38,367 bases of DNA from an uncultured Clostridia bacterium. GTDB taxonomy: Bacteria; Bacillota; Clostridia; Oscillospirales; Oscillospiraceae. This document shows positions 16,845 through 24,018 of this stretch, in pieces; positions within the stretch are counted from its first letter, which is position 1, and every line of letters starts with the position of its first letter. The stretch lies in assembly GCA_946186375.1 (NCBI GenBank), contig CAMHMZ010000022.1:1-38367 (forward strand). The letters are read 5' to 3'. Under the pieces are notes generated by a model that was not told the DNA's origin, ran no database searches, and saw only the letters and a list, made by a program, of their open reading frames with translations. The translations under genes and the position numbers were made by a program.

Positions 16845-17675
16845 TTATTTCACGGTCAGTGTGGCCGCCTTGGAGGTGACCTTCCCGCCGCTGTTGGTGA
16901 TGATGCAGCGGTACTGATAGCCGTTGCGCTTGGCCGTGGCCTGGATCGTCAGCGTGGCGGTCTTGCTGCCCGTTGACGTGGAGTTCTTCCAGGTGCCGGA
17001 GGAAGAGGCGCGGTACTGCCACTGATAGCTCAGGTTCTTTCCGGTCGCCGTCACCGTGAAGGTCACTTCCGTGCCTTTCTTCACCGTGACGCTCTTCGGT
17101 TGGGTTTTGACCGTGGGCTTGGCGATCGTTTTCACCGTCAGCGTGACCGCGTTCGTGGTGACCGTACCGGCGGCGTTCTTCACCTTGCAGCGATACTGAT
17201 AGCCGTTCTTTTTCGCCGTGGCCTCGACCTTCAGCGTAGCGGTCTTGTTGCCGGTCGCCGTGGCGTTTTTCCAGGTGCCGGAGGAGGAGGTCCTGTACTG
17301 CCACTGGTAGCTGAGGTTCTGCCCCGTCGCCTTCACCGTAAACGTGGCCGTCGCGCCCTTATTGACCGACGCTTTCTTCGGCTGTGTCGTGATCGTGGGC
17401 TTGGAAACCGCCTTGACCGTCAGCTTTACCGCTTTGGAAGTGGCGCTCCCCCTGTCGTTCGTCACGATGCAGCGATACTGATAGCCGCTCTTCTTCAGCG
17501 TCGCGGAGACCTTCAGAGTCGCCGTCTGGTTGCCCGTGCCCGTTGCATTTTTCCAGGCTCCGCTCGACGAGGTACGATACTGCCACTGGTAGCTCAGTTC
17601 GTCGCCGCTGGCCTCTACGGTAAACTCCGCTTTCGCCCCATCAAAGACGGTTTTGGCCTTGGGCTGCGTGACGAT
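16845..17675 (-). repeat. Three tandem Ig-like coding repeats
   Basis: Repeat 3 at 16845-17114, repeat 2 at 17115-17396 and repeat 1 at 17397-17675 encode about 90-94 residues each. Repeats 2 and 3 are the closest pair at protein level (LSYQWQYR.SSSGTWKN shared), consistent with recent internal duplication. Confidence 0.85.
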
Positions 17676-18539
17676 AGCGGGAGGATCGTAATTCTTTCCG
17701 TCCTCAAAGATGCTCACCGTGTAGTTGATCGGTCCGCCGTAATAGTTATAGATCCGTACCAGATAGTTGCCTCCGACGGCGTCGCTTAAGTACTTATAAT
17801 CTCCCTTGTCGTCATAGTTATCCTTGAGATAACATCTTGAGCCGTCCGGAGCAAGAACCCGGATGATGATTGAAGACGCGTCGATCTGGGCATAGTTTCC
17901 GAAATATATTTTGTAGCTCTTGCCCTCTTTCGTTGCGAAGCGGAAATAATCGTCTTCATCATCGTCCGTGATGCTGGCTCCGTAAAGCTCACCGTCGCGG
18001 ATCACTGTGGCCTGGCTGCCGGAACCGTTGGGCTCCACCTCATAGAGATCAGTCGCCGAAAAGGAAAAGCTGAAATCGGTCTTGATGATGCCGGAGGTGA
18101 CTGTAAAGTGAGGCTTGACGGCAAAATAGTAGACTCCCGCGTCCAACCCGAGGGTGAAAGAGTAGCGATCGCTGGCATTATACTGTGTATGCCGACAGGT
18201 TTCTTCCCAGATTTTTAAAGAGCCGTCGCCGCCGTAGAGCGTCATCTCGAGTCTGCCGTATTCGCCCTCGGCGTCGGTGGGCTTGGTGAAATAGAAGTCC
18301 AGCTTGCCGCGTGCGGGCAGTGTGACCTTGATATAGAAGCACAGGTGGTCGTTGTCCGGCGTCCAGTAATTGGAATATTCTTTGCCGTAGGTGGGCTCAA
18401 AGGCCGTCTGGAAGGTGCGCCCGATCGGCGCGTCGTCGCTGAGCGTCTCCGCATCCGCCGCGAAGGCCGCGGGCAGCAGCGGCAGACAGAGCGCCAGCGC
18501 CAGAATCAGCGCCAGCAGGGCTTTCCATGTCCGTTTCAT
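16845..18539 (-). CDS. Secreted protein with PPC-like domain and three Ig-like repeats
   Basis: The 564-residue protein has a clear signal peptide (basic MKRTWK, hydrophobic core, AAFA cleavage region near residue 28). Residues about 40-285 form a beta-rich region that resembles two bacterial pre-peptidase C-terminal (PPC) type modules: EVEPNGSGSQATVI and DYFRF. Residues 289-564 hold three Ig-like repeats of about 94 residues, each with the SYQWQYR..SSG.WKN core and GYQYRC cysteine region. No LPXTG, transmembrane anchor or S-layer domain is visible, so it is secreted or bound non-covalently. It is divergent from the XRE regulator, whose likely operator overlaps this gene's promoter. Binding to host or cell-wall glycans or proteins is possible but not shown. 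Confidence 0.88.
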   Translation of the reverse strand: MKRTWKALLALILALALCLPLLPAAFAADAETLSDDAPIGRTFQTAFEPTYGKEYSNYWTPDNDHLCFYIKVTLPARGKLDFYFTKPTDAEGEYGRLEMTLYGGDGSLKIWEETCRHTQYNASDRYSFTLGLDAGVYYFAVKPHFTVTSGIIKTDFSFSFSATDLYEVEPNGSGSQATVIRDGELYGASITDDDEDDYFRFATKEGKSYKIYFGNYAQIDASSIIIRVLAPDGSRCYLKDNYDDKGDYKYLSDAVGGNYLVRIYNYYGGPINYTVSIFEDGKNYDPPAIVTQPKAKTVFDGAKAEFTVEASGDELSYQWQYRTSSSGAWKNATGTGNQTATLKVSATLKKSGYQYRCIVTNDRGSATSKAVKLTVKAVSKPTITTQPKKASVNKGATATFTVKATGQNLSYQWQYRTSSSGTWKNATATGNKTATLKVEATAKKNGYQYRCKVKNAAGTVTTNAVTLTVKTIAKPTVKTQPKSVTVKKGTEVTFTVTATGKNLSYQWQYRASSSGTWKNSTSTGSKTATLTIQATAKRNGYQYRCIITNSGGKVTSKAATLTVK

Positions 18540-18605
18540 TCTGTTTCATCCTTTCTCCGTATGTTCGTTATCCCAGACAAGAGCTGCAAAGTCATGCTTA
18601 ATGAT

Positions 18606-18634
18606 AGTTTAAGTTATTTGGCATCTTATGTCAA
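18606..18634 (-). promoter_or_regulatory. Promoter of the Ig-like surface gene
   Basis: Minus-strand TTGACA (18629-18634), 17-bp spacer, TAAACT (18606-18611). The -35 box overlaps one TCTTAT element. Confidence 0.7.
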
Positions 18635-18660
18635 GAGATATAAGACTTTTTTTATCTTAT
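18624..18660. promoter_or_regulatory. Candidate operator for the divergent XRE regulator
   Basis: Three TCTTAT/ATAAGA half-sites at 18624-18629, 18640-18645 (inverted) and 18655-18660, with start-to-start distances of 16 and 15 bp. They lie between the two divergent promoters and overlap the -35 of the surface-protein gene. Confidence 0.45.
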
Positions 18661-18678
18661 TTCTTCTCTTGCCGGACT

Positions 18679-18684
18679 TATAAT
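18679..18684 (+). promoter_or_regulatory. -10 box of the XRE regulator gene
   Basis: TATAAT 12 nt before the ribosome-binding site AGGTGA; no clear -35 box is seen at the proper distance, so the promoter may need help or be weak. Confidence 0.45.
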
Positions 18685-18702
18685 ATAGATTAGGTGATGC
18701 CA

Positions 18703-19020
18703 ATGGACGAACTGTTCTTCCCGAAGCGGCTGGCTGAGCTCCGGCTGCAAAAAAACGTGTCCGCGCGGGAGATGAGCCTTGCGATCGGACAGAACCCAAG
18801 CTATATCAACCGTATCGAAAACGGACACACGCTGCCCTCCATGCAGGTTTTTTATTATATCTGCGAATATCTGGGCATCTCACCGGCCGAGTTTTTTTCC
18901 TCGGGAAACCCCTCCCCTCTTCTGCGCAGAGAGCTTCACGAGGCGATCGACCATCTGAGCGCGGCACAGTCGGAGCTGATACTTGCGCTGATCCGCAGTC
19001 TTGGGAAAGACCGCGGCTGA
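18703..19020 (+). CDS. XRE-family helix-turn-helix regulator
   Basis: The 105-residue protein is almost entirely one Cro/C1-type HTH domain (about 7-65): AELRLQKNVSAREMSLAIGQNPSYINRIENGHTLPS with the recognition helix in NPSYINRIE. A short C-terminal helical tail follows (LHEAIDHLSAAQSELILALIRSL), possibly for dimerisation. GTG 18694 and ATG 18697 are in frame, but ATG 18703 has AGGTGA 5 nt upstream and sits just past the predicted transcript start, so I chose it. It likely controls itself and the divergent secreted Ig-like gene through the TCTTAT repeats. It ends in a strong terminator. Confidence 0.9.
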   Translation: MDELFFPKRLAELRLQKNVSAREMSLAIGQNPSYINRIENGHTLPSMQVFYYICEYLGISPAEFFSSGNPSPLLRRELHEAIDHLSAAQSELILALIRSLGKDRG

Positions 19021-19113
19021 GGCGGCCCCTGTGATACGGACGCCCGATAAACCAAGGCTCTCTTTGCCTGCTTTCTATCGAGTATCCGGTTAAAAGCCTC
19101 TTCCGCAAAACAG

Positions 19114-19167
19114 AACGCTGCCCGGACTCCTTGTATTGAGGAGATCGGGCAGCGTTTTTCTTTTTTT
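19114..19167 (+). terminator. Terminator downstream of the XRE gene
   Basis: 11-bp outer stem (19114-19124 with 19146-19156, CGCTGCCCG) with an inner CTCC/GGAG pairing and a long T-rich tail (about 19155-19167). From here to 19304 I see no gene or other element. Confidence 0.9.
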
Positions 19168-19303
19168 CGCGCAACCTCGCGCCGGAAACAGCGCCTATGT
19201 GAGTGCGAACACTCATGGGGAGGGAGGAAGCAGCCTGGACGGCGAGGCGATCCCGGAGCTCTGTCGGCGCCGCGACACGCGGGAATCGGAGGAGAGCATA
19301 TGC

Positions 19304-19541
19304 TCAGTTTTCAGAGATAAACGGAAGTTTAGCGCTGAGTTTATAATGAAGCCGTAGGGGCGGCTATCAGCCGCCCGCGGACACGGTACTGGTTTGACGG
19401 GCGGCTGATAGCCGCCCCTACAACGCGAACGTCAATTTCCTCGCGTTCTATCCTTCGTTTCCCTTCCTTCCGAATTCCGAACTACGCACCGAATTCGTCG
19501 CTTCTCCTGAAAACTGAAAACTGACTTCTGAAAACTGAAAA
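19304..19541. repeat. Modular intergenic repeat, copy A (REPIN-type core)
   Basis: Left end: TCAGTTTTCAG then GATAAACGGAAGTTTAGCGC. Core: two hairpins in inverted orientation, 19354-19377 and 19398-19421, perfect 24-bp inverted repeats each starting 5'-GTAGGGG, joined by a linker with CGGACACGGTAC. Right end: tandem 7-8-mers of the TTCCGAA/CTCCGCA type and then CTGAAAACTGAAAACT units, running into the terminator of the minus-strand gene at 19577. Confidence 0.85.
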
Positions 19542-19574
19542 CACCCGGGAAAAGCATGGCTTTTCCCGGGTGTT
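19538..19574 (-). terminator. Terminator of the BIG2-domain secreted gene
   Basis: 14-15-bp perfect stem (19541-19554 with 19560-19573, CACCCGGGAAAAG) with minus-strand TTTT at its end, 3 nt after the stop codon. Repeat copy A starts inside its T-tract. Confidence 0.88.
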
Positions 19575-19576
19575 AT

Positions 19577-21040
19577 TCAAGGCTTGCCCGTGAAGAGATT
19601 TCGCAGCCACTGGATGAGGCTGTAGCGCACCGTGACGGTGCAGGTGTCGCGGCCGAAGCCGTCCTCCGTCTGGGCGGTGATGAGAGCCGTACCCTTGCCT
19701 GTCGCGGTGACGAGGCCGTTTTCGTCCACCGCGGCGACGCTCGGATCGGTGCTGCTCCATTGCACGGCGCGGCCGCTGGCGTTTTCCGGCAGCACCTCAG
19801 CCGTCAGGGCCAGGCTCTCGCCGTAATAGAGCGTGATGCTCCGGCGGTCAAGGCGGCAGCTGTCCACCCGGATGAGGGGCGGCACCGTGCGCTCGTCCAG
19901 GAGCGTATCGCACACGGTGCAGCGCAGCTGTTCCTGGCCCTCGCGCTCCACCGTCGCCTGTACGCTCACATGCCACTCGCCCGGCGTGTGGCGCGGCGGG
20001 GTGTAGCTGTCCACCCAGCTGTAGCCGCAGTTTTTGCAGGTGTGACGGGTATAGCCCCAGCTGTCGCAGCCGGGATCGAAGACTTCGTCGAAATAGTCCG
20101 GCTCCGCGCAGGCCTCCGGCGAGAGGACGCGGCTGTAATCCTTCGTCTCGCGCCGCTCGAAGTCGCTGCGGTTGCCGGTGTAGCGCCAGGGCATCTGCAG
20201 ATGCTCGCCGAAGGTGGCGTCGCAGTAGGCGCGGCGGTCGGGGTTGTCCTCAAAAAAGCTGATGAAGCCGCTGATGGTGTTATTCGACATGGACTCGGGC
20301 GTGAAGCTCATGCCGCAGTGATAGTACATACCCACGAGACCGCCGTTGTGCACATAGCCGTGGCAGGAGTCGTAGCCGCGCACATTGACCGTGTTGCGGT
20401 CGATGTTGGCCAGGCCGCAGGCGAGCAGGCCCGCCATGAATTCCTCGCAGCGGAAGGAAAAGTTCCGGTCCTCAAAGAAGAGCTCGACGTCCACGCCGCT
20501 GTCATAGATGCTGCCGCAGCCGTAGCCCACAAGGCCGCTGACGCCGACCATGACAGAAGTGTTGACCATGCGCACCCGCCCCTCGGCCGAGCAGCGCACG
20601 ATGCTGCTGTGGTCAAAGTAGCCCGCCAGGATCCCGGCAAAGCTGTGCGTCGTCGCCTCCACCTCCACGAGCGCCCCGCGCAGGTGCAGGTCGCTGATCT
20701 CGGCGTCCTCCACCGTGGAGAAGAGCCCGGCGAAGACCGTGTCATAGGCCTTGAGGTTGCCGTCCTTCGTGGTGCGCAGCTCCGAGCCGAAGGAGCGGAC
20801 CGTGAGGTTATAGATCGTGTGTCCCCCGCCGTCGAGCTGGCCCTTGAAGGGGATGGGCGTCCAGTCGATCCCGGCAAGGTCGATATCCGCGTCGAGGCGG
20901 TAGCTGCCCCAGGGGTTGGAGCGGATGCTCTGCAATCCCTCGGCGTCCGTGATGGAAATCACCGCGGCCTCGGCCGAGGCCGCCGCGCCGCAGGGCAGGA
21001 GCAGCAGCAAAATCAGCAGGAAACTCAGCGCGCGTTTCAT
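19577..21040 (-). CDS. Secreted protein with GLUG-like repeats and C-terminal BIG2 domain
   Basis: The 487-residue protein starts with a signal peptide (MKRALSFLLILLLLLPCGAAASA). Residues about 25-300 contain beta-helix, GLUG-type elements such as LDGGGHTIYNLTV, FAGLFSTVEDAEISDLHLRG and VGVSGLVGYGCGSIYDSG. Next come two short Cys pairs (HTCKNCGYSW and LRCTVCDTLLDE) of the kind common in clostridial secreted proteins. A bacterial Ig-like BIG2 domain at about 395-475 has VQWSSTDPSVAAVDENGLVTATGKGTALI. The C-terminus SLIQWLRNLF is short and hydrophobic. ATG 21040 follows GGGAGG; the frame upstream of it is a shadow of galT. A surface or matrix role is inferred. No catalytic residues are recognised. 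Confidence 0.88.
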   Translation of the reverse strand: MKRALSFLLILLLLLPCGAAASAEAAVISITDAEGLQSIRSNPWGSYRLDADIDLAGIDWTPIPFKGQLDGGGHTIYNLTVRSFGSELRTTKDGNLKAYDTVFAGLFSTVEDAEISDLHLRGALVEVEATTHSFAGILAGYFDHSSIVRCSAEGRVRMVNTSVMVGVSGLVGYGCGSIYDSGVDVELFFEDRNFSFRCEEFMAGLLACGLANIDRNTVNVRGYDSCHGYVHNGGLVGMYYHCGMSFTPESMSNNTISGFISFFEDNPDRRAYCDATFGEHLQMPWRYTGNRSDFERRETKDYSRVLSPEACAEPDYFDEVFDPGCDSWGYTRHTCKNCGYSWVDSYTPPRHTPGEWHVSVQATVEREGQEQLRCTVCDTLLDERTVPPLIRVDSCRLDRRSITLYYGESLALTAEVLPENASGRAVQWSSTDPSVAAVDENGLVTATGKGTALITAQTEDGFGRDTCTVTVRYSLIQWLRNLFTGKP

Positions 21041-21070
21041 AGCGTCGCCTCCCAAAGAAGGATAGGTTCC

Positions 21071-21095
21071 GACCGGCGCCGCGCGGGCGCCGGTC
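21071..21095 (-). terminator. Possible galT terminator hairpin
   Basis: 10-bp perfect GC-rich stem (21071-21080 with 21086-21095, GACCGGCGCC) 13 nt after the galT stop. There is no T-tract after it on the minus strand, so termination may be partial. Confidence 0.4.
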
Positions 21096-21107
21096 GAACA
21101 AAAAGAT

Positions 21108-22586
21108 TTACACAGACTCGATAAAGCGCAGGAAGGCGGCGTGTCCGGCCTCGTCGCGCTTGAAGACCCCGGCGTCCTCCAGAACGCCCTCGAAGGCGCG
21201 GCCGATCTCCCGGCGCAGGATCTCCTCGGTGTTCTCCGGCGTGAAGCGATAGCGCTTCTGCAGCTCCTCCGCCCAGTCGGCATGGGCGGCGAGGCTCTCG
21301 TCGGCGCGCAGGTCTTCGCCCGCCAGAAGCGCCTCGCGCAGGCGCTCCATCTCCTTCTTGAGCCGCGCCGGCAGCACCGCCAGGCCCATGACCTCGATGA
21401 GGCCGATGTTCTCCTTTTTGATGTGGTGCTTGTCCGCGTGGGGGTGGAAGACGCCCAGCGGGTGCTCGGCGGTGGTGCGGTTGTTGCGCAGCACGAGGTC
21501 GAGCTCATAGTCCGTTCCGCGGCGGCGGGCGATGGGCGTGATGGTGTTGTGGGGCGTGCCCTCCGTCTCGGCATAGACGCCGACGCTCTCGTCCGAATAG
21601 CCGCGCCAGGCCGTGAGAACACGGTCAGCAAGCTCGATCAGCTCTTCGCGGTCCGGCCCCGTGAGGCGCAGCACGGACATCGGCCAGCGCACGATCCCGG
21701 CGCGCACGCCCTCGAAGCCGACAAAGGAGACCTTCGTCTCCACCTCCGCGCGCTCCATGGCGAATTCATAGTGGCCGCCCTGGAAATGGTCGTGGCTGAG
21801 GATGGAACCGCCCACGATGGGCAGATCGGCGTTCGAGCCGATGAAGTAATGCGGGAAGACGGTGACAAAGTCGAGCAGGCGCACGAAGCTGCCGCGGTCG
21901 ACCTTCATGGGGATATGGCAGCTGTTGAAGCAGATGCAGTGCTCGGGGTAGTAGACATAGGGCGAATACTGCAGATACCAGCTCTGCCCGCCGAGCGTGA
22001 GGGGGATGAGGCGGTGGTTCTGCCGCGCCGGATGGTCCAGCCGCCCGGCGTAGCCCTCGTTCTCGCTGCACAGCAGGCACTTCGGATAGCCTCCCTGCGG
22101 CGCGAGCCGGGCCGCGGCGATGGCGCGCGGATCCTTCTCGGGCTTGGCGAGGTTGACCGTGATATCCAGAGAGCCGTAAGCCCCCTCGTATTTCCATTTG
22201 AGATCCCTGGCCGCGCGGTCGCGGCGGATATAGTTCGTATCCTGGCTGAGCGCGTAGTACCAGTCCGTGGCAGCCTGCGGGCTCTCGGCGTATTTATGGC
22301 GGAAGACAGCGCGCACCTCGCGCGGCGGCGGGGTGAGGGCCCCCATGAGCTTCGTGTCGAAGAGGTCGCGCGCGGTCACCGTGTCGTCGATGAGGCCGCG
22401 GCGGCAGGCGTCGTCGCACAGAGCCTCCAAAAGCGCTGCCAGCGACGCGCCGCTCACGCCGCCCTCCTCCGCGTGGCTCAGCTCCATCACTTCGAGCAGC
22501 CGGTTATAGGCCCAGGTCCTGTCCTCTTCCGCGATCAGGCCGCGCTCGAGAGCATAGGCAACGAGCGCTTCCAGCGTTGTCTTCAT
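21108..22586 (-). CDS. galT: UDP-glucose--hexose-1-phosphate uridylyltransferase, class II
   Basis: The 492-residue protein matches the Gram-positive class II GalT, longer than the proteobacterial class I. It transfers UMP between UDP-glucose and galactose-1-phosphate in the Leloir pathway. The segments YPEHCICFNSCHIPMKVDRGSF, HYFIGSNADLPIVGGSILSHDHFQGG (His-rich nucleotidyl-transfer core) and PHNTITPIARRR are recognisable. The frame extends to 22661, but ATG 22586 (MKTTLEALVAYAL) has GGGAGAAAG upstream and follows the promoter at 22632-22661. No galK or galE is adjacent, so its sugar pathway partners must be elsewhere. Confidence 0.95.
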   Translation of the reverse strand: MKTTLEALVAYALERGLIAEEDRTWAYNRLLEVMELSHAEEGGVSGASLAALLEALCDDACRRGLIDDTVTARDLFDTKLMGALTPPPREVRAVFRHKYAESPQAATDWYYALSQDTNYIRRDRAARDLKWKYEGAYGSLDITVNLAKPEKDPRAIAAARLAPQGGYPKCLLCSENEGYAGRLDHPARQNHRLIPLTLGGQSWYLQYSPYVYYPEHCICFNSCHIPMKVDRGSFVRLLDFVTVFPHYFIGSNADLPIVGGSILSHDHFQGGHYEFAMERAEVETKVSFVGFEGVRAGIVRWPMSVLRLTGPDREELIELADRVLTAWRGYSDESVGVYAETEGTPHNTITPIARRRGTDYELDLVLRNNRTTAEHPLGVFHPHADKHHIKKENIGLIEVMGLAVLPARLKKEMERLREALLAGEDLRADESLAAHADWAEELQKRYRFTPENTEEILRREIGRAFEGVLEDAGVFKRDEAGHAAFLRFIESV

Positions 22587-22631
22587 GTTTCTTTCTCCCA
22601 TCCGCGGCGCGTTTCCCGCGCCGACAGGACG

Positions 22632-22661
22632 AGTGTAGCACAGGGCGCGCGGCTTTGTCAA
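22632..22661 (-). promoter_or_regulatory. galT promoter overlapping the ypeB terminator hairpin
   Basis: Minus-strand TTGACA (22656-22661), 18-bp spacer, TACACT (22632-22637). The -35 box lies in the loop of the hairpin at 22639-22678, and the spacer is its 3' arm. Confidence 0.7.
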
Positions 22662-22678
22662 TCGCCGCGCGCCCTGTG
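22639..22678 (-). terminator. Hairpin after ypeB
   Basis: 15-bp perfect stem (22639-22653 with 22664-22678, CAGGGCGCGCGGC core), 10-nt loop, starting 1 nt after the ypeB stop codon. There is no T-tract on the minus strand (TACACT follows), so it may slow rather than fully stop transcription. Confidence 0.55.
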
Positions 22679-22679
22679 C

Positions 22680-23951
22680 TCAGCCATTTTCGATCTCGAT
22701 CTCCTGCTGCTTGCCGGTGAGGGCGTCGAGGTAGACGGTGACGGTCTTCTCCCCTTCTCCGCGGCAGCGCAGCTCCCAGCAGGCGAGGCTCCGGCCGCCC
22801 GGCGAGCGCAGCGTGACGCGGCGGGCAAGCTCGAGCGTCAGGCCCGCCGGGATGGCGCCCTCCGGCGGGGCCTCGCCCTCCCAGCCCTCCGTGGCGCAGA
22901 CCGTGCTCAGGCCGCTCGCGTCATAGGCGACGATGGAGCCGTCGTCCAGGGCCACGGAGAGCGACACGCCGCGGTCGAGGTTCGCCACGCCCTCCGTCTC
23001 GGCCGTATAGCGCAGCAAAAGCAGCGCGCCGCTGCGGCGGCTGTCGGCAAGCCGCAGGCCGTCGAGCCCCTGCGACGAGAGAAAGGCCTCCGCCGCGGCG
23101 TGGGCCTCGTCCTCTGTCAGACGCTCCTCGCTGACGAGGCGCGCGTCCGTGAGGCTCTGCAGCCCCTCGGCCGAGATACAGACCGTGCGCGTGCCGCTCT
23201 GATAGCAGAGGAGGCTGCCGTCGGCCCAGTCCGCCGCGTCCTCGAGCGCATCGGGCTCCACGCACAGCACCGCGGCAGCGAGGGCGCGGGATTGCTCTTT
23301 GTCGGGCGTCGGCAGCGCGGCGGCCTCCTCTTGGGCGGTATAGAGCCCGTCGTAGCTTATCGGCTCCGGTGCCGTAAAGGCCGCCTCGCATTCAGCCATG
23401 GCTTCACTCAGAAGCTGCAGGCCCTCCTCCGCGCCGACGTTGATGAGCTCCTTCTCCCGGCTGTCCATCCGGAGGCTGCCCTCGTCGACGCCGGTCTGCA
23501 GGGCGCGGATCGCCTCGGCCAGGGAGGCGGCCGTCTCGGAGAGTGCGGCGAGATTTTCGCGCTGCTCGTCGGTGAAGCCCCGCTCCGCCGCCTCGCGGCA
23601 GAGGGTGTAGGCATAGTCCCCGGTGCGGCCGAGGAAGGCGCGGACCTGCTCGAGCTCGACCGTGGAGAAGGGCAGCGCGGACATGGCCGTCTCCGCCATG
23701 CGGGCGTCGGCGCAGATGGAGGCGCAGACGCGGCCGCACATACCGCCGTCCGCCGCGTACAGGCTCTTTTCCAGCGAGCGGCTCAGGCGGTCGACGCCGC
23801 CGACGGTCTCCTCGAAGGCGCGCGCCGCGTCATAGCCCGTCTGCCGCCGGTAGACCTGCAGACGGCCGTAACAGGCGGCGGAGAAGACGGACAGGGCCAG
23901 CAGCGCCGCCCCGGTATAGCTTGCGATCAGGATCTTTGCTTTTCTGGACAT
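22680..23951 (-). CDS. ypeB: Germination protein YpeB
   Basis: The 423-residue protein has a single N-terminal membrane anchor (about 7-28). A helical region (about 40-190) contains RSLEKSLYA and MCGRVCASICADARMAE. A C-terminal half has PepSY-like modules (about 270-415), ending in TVTVYLDALTGKQQEIEIENG. In Bacillus and Clostridia, YpeB stabilises the cortex-lytic enzyme SleB in the spore and is needed for cortex breakdown at germination. It usually follows sleB in an operon. Here gltX lies upstream and no sleB is in the window. The start ATG 23951 uses AGAGGTG, which lies in the 3' arm and tail of the gltX terminator. Confidence 0.88.
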   Translation of the reverse strand: MSRKAKILIASYTGAALLALSVFSAACYGRLQVYRRQTGYDAARAFEETVGGVDRLSRSLEKSLYAADGGMCGRVCASICADARMAETAMSALPFSTVELEQVRAFLGRTGDYAYTLCREAAERGFTDEQRENLAALSETAASLAEAIRALQTGVDEGSLRMDSREKELINVGAEEGLQLLSEAMAECEAAFTAPEPISYDGLYTAQEEAAALPTPDKEQSRALAAAVLCVEPDALEDAADWADGSLLCYQSGTRTVCISAEGLQSLTDARLVSEERLTEDEAHAAAEAFLSSQGLDGLRLADSRRSGALLLLRYTAETEGVANLDRGVSLSVALDDGSIVAYDASGLSTVCATEGWEGEAPPEGAIPAGLTLELARRVTLRSPGGRSLACWELRCRGEGEKTVTVYLDALTGKQQEIEIENG

Positions 23952-23988
23952 AAAAACACCTCTTTATGGGTATTATTCCATAAAGAGG
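23952..23988 (-). terminator. gltX terminator containing the ypeB ribosome-binding site
   Basis: 11-bp perfect stem (23959-23969 with 23978-23988, CCTCTTTATGG) and minus-strand TTTTT (23952-23956). The sequence AAAGAGGTG at the end of the stem is also the only ribosome-binding site for ypeB. Confidence 0.8.
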
Positions 23989-24018
23989 CGCGTTTATGTG
24001 TTGCTGCGTGTTTTTGAC

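Noticed and set aside
19168..19303. Small gene or RNA between the XRE terminator and repeat A
   Set aside because: There is only a short 6-bp hairpin (19200-19215) and no supported start signal or family match.
21141..24017. 958-codon plus-strand frame opposite galT and ypeB
   Set aside because: Same high-GC shadow effect; the opposite strand carries recognised proteins with start signals.
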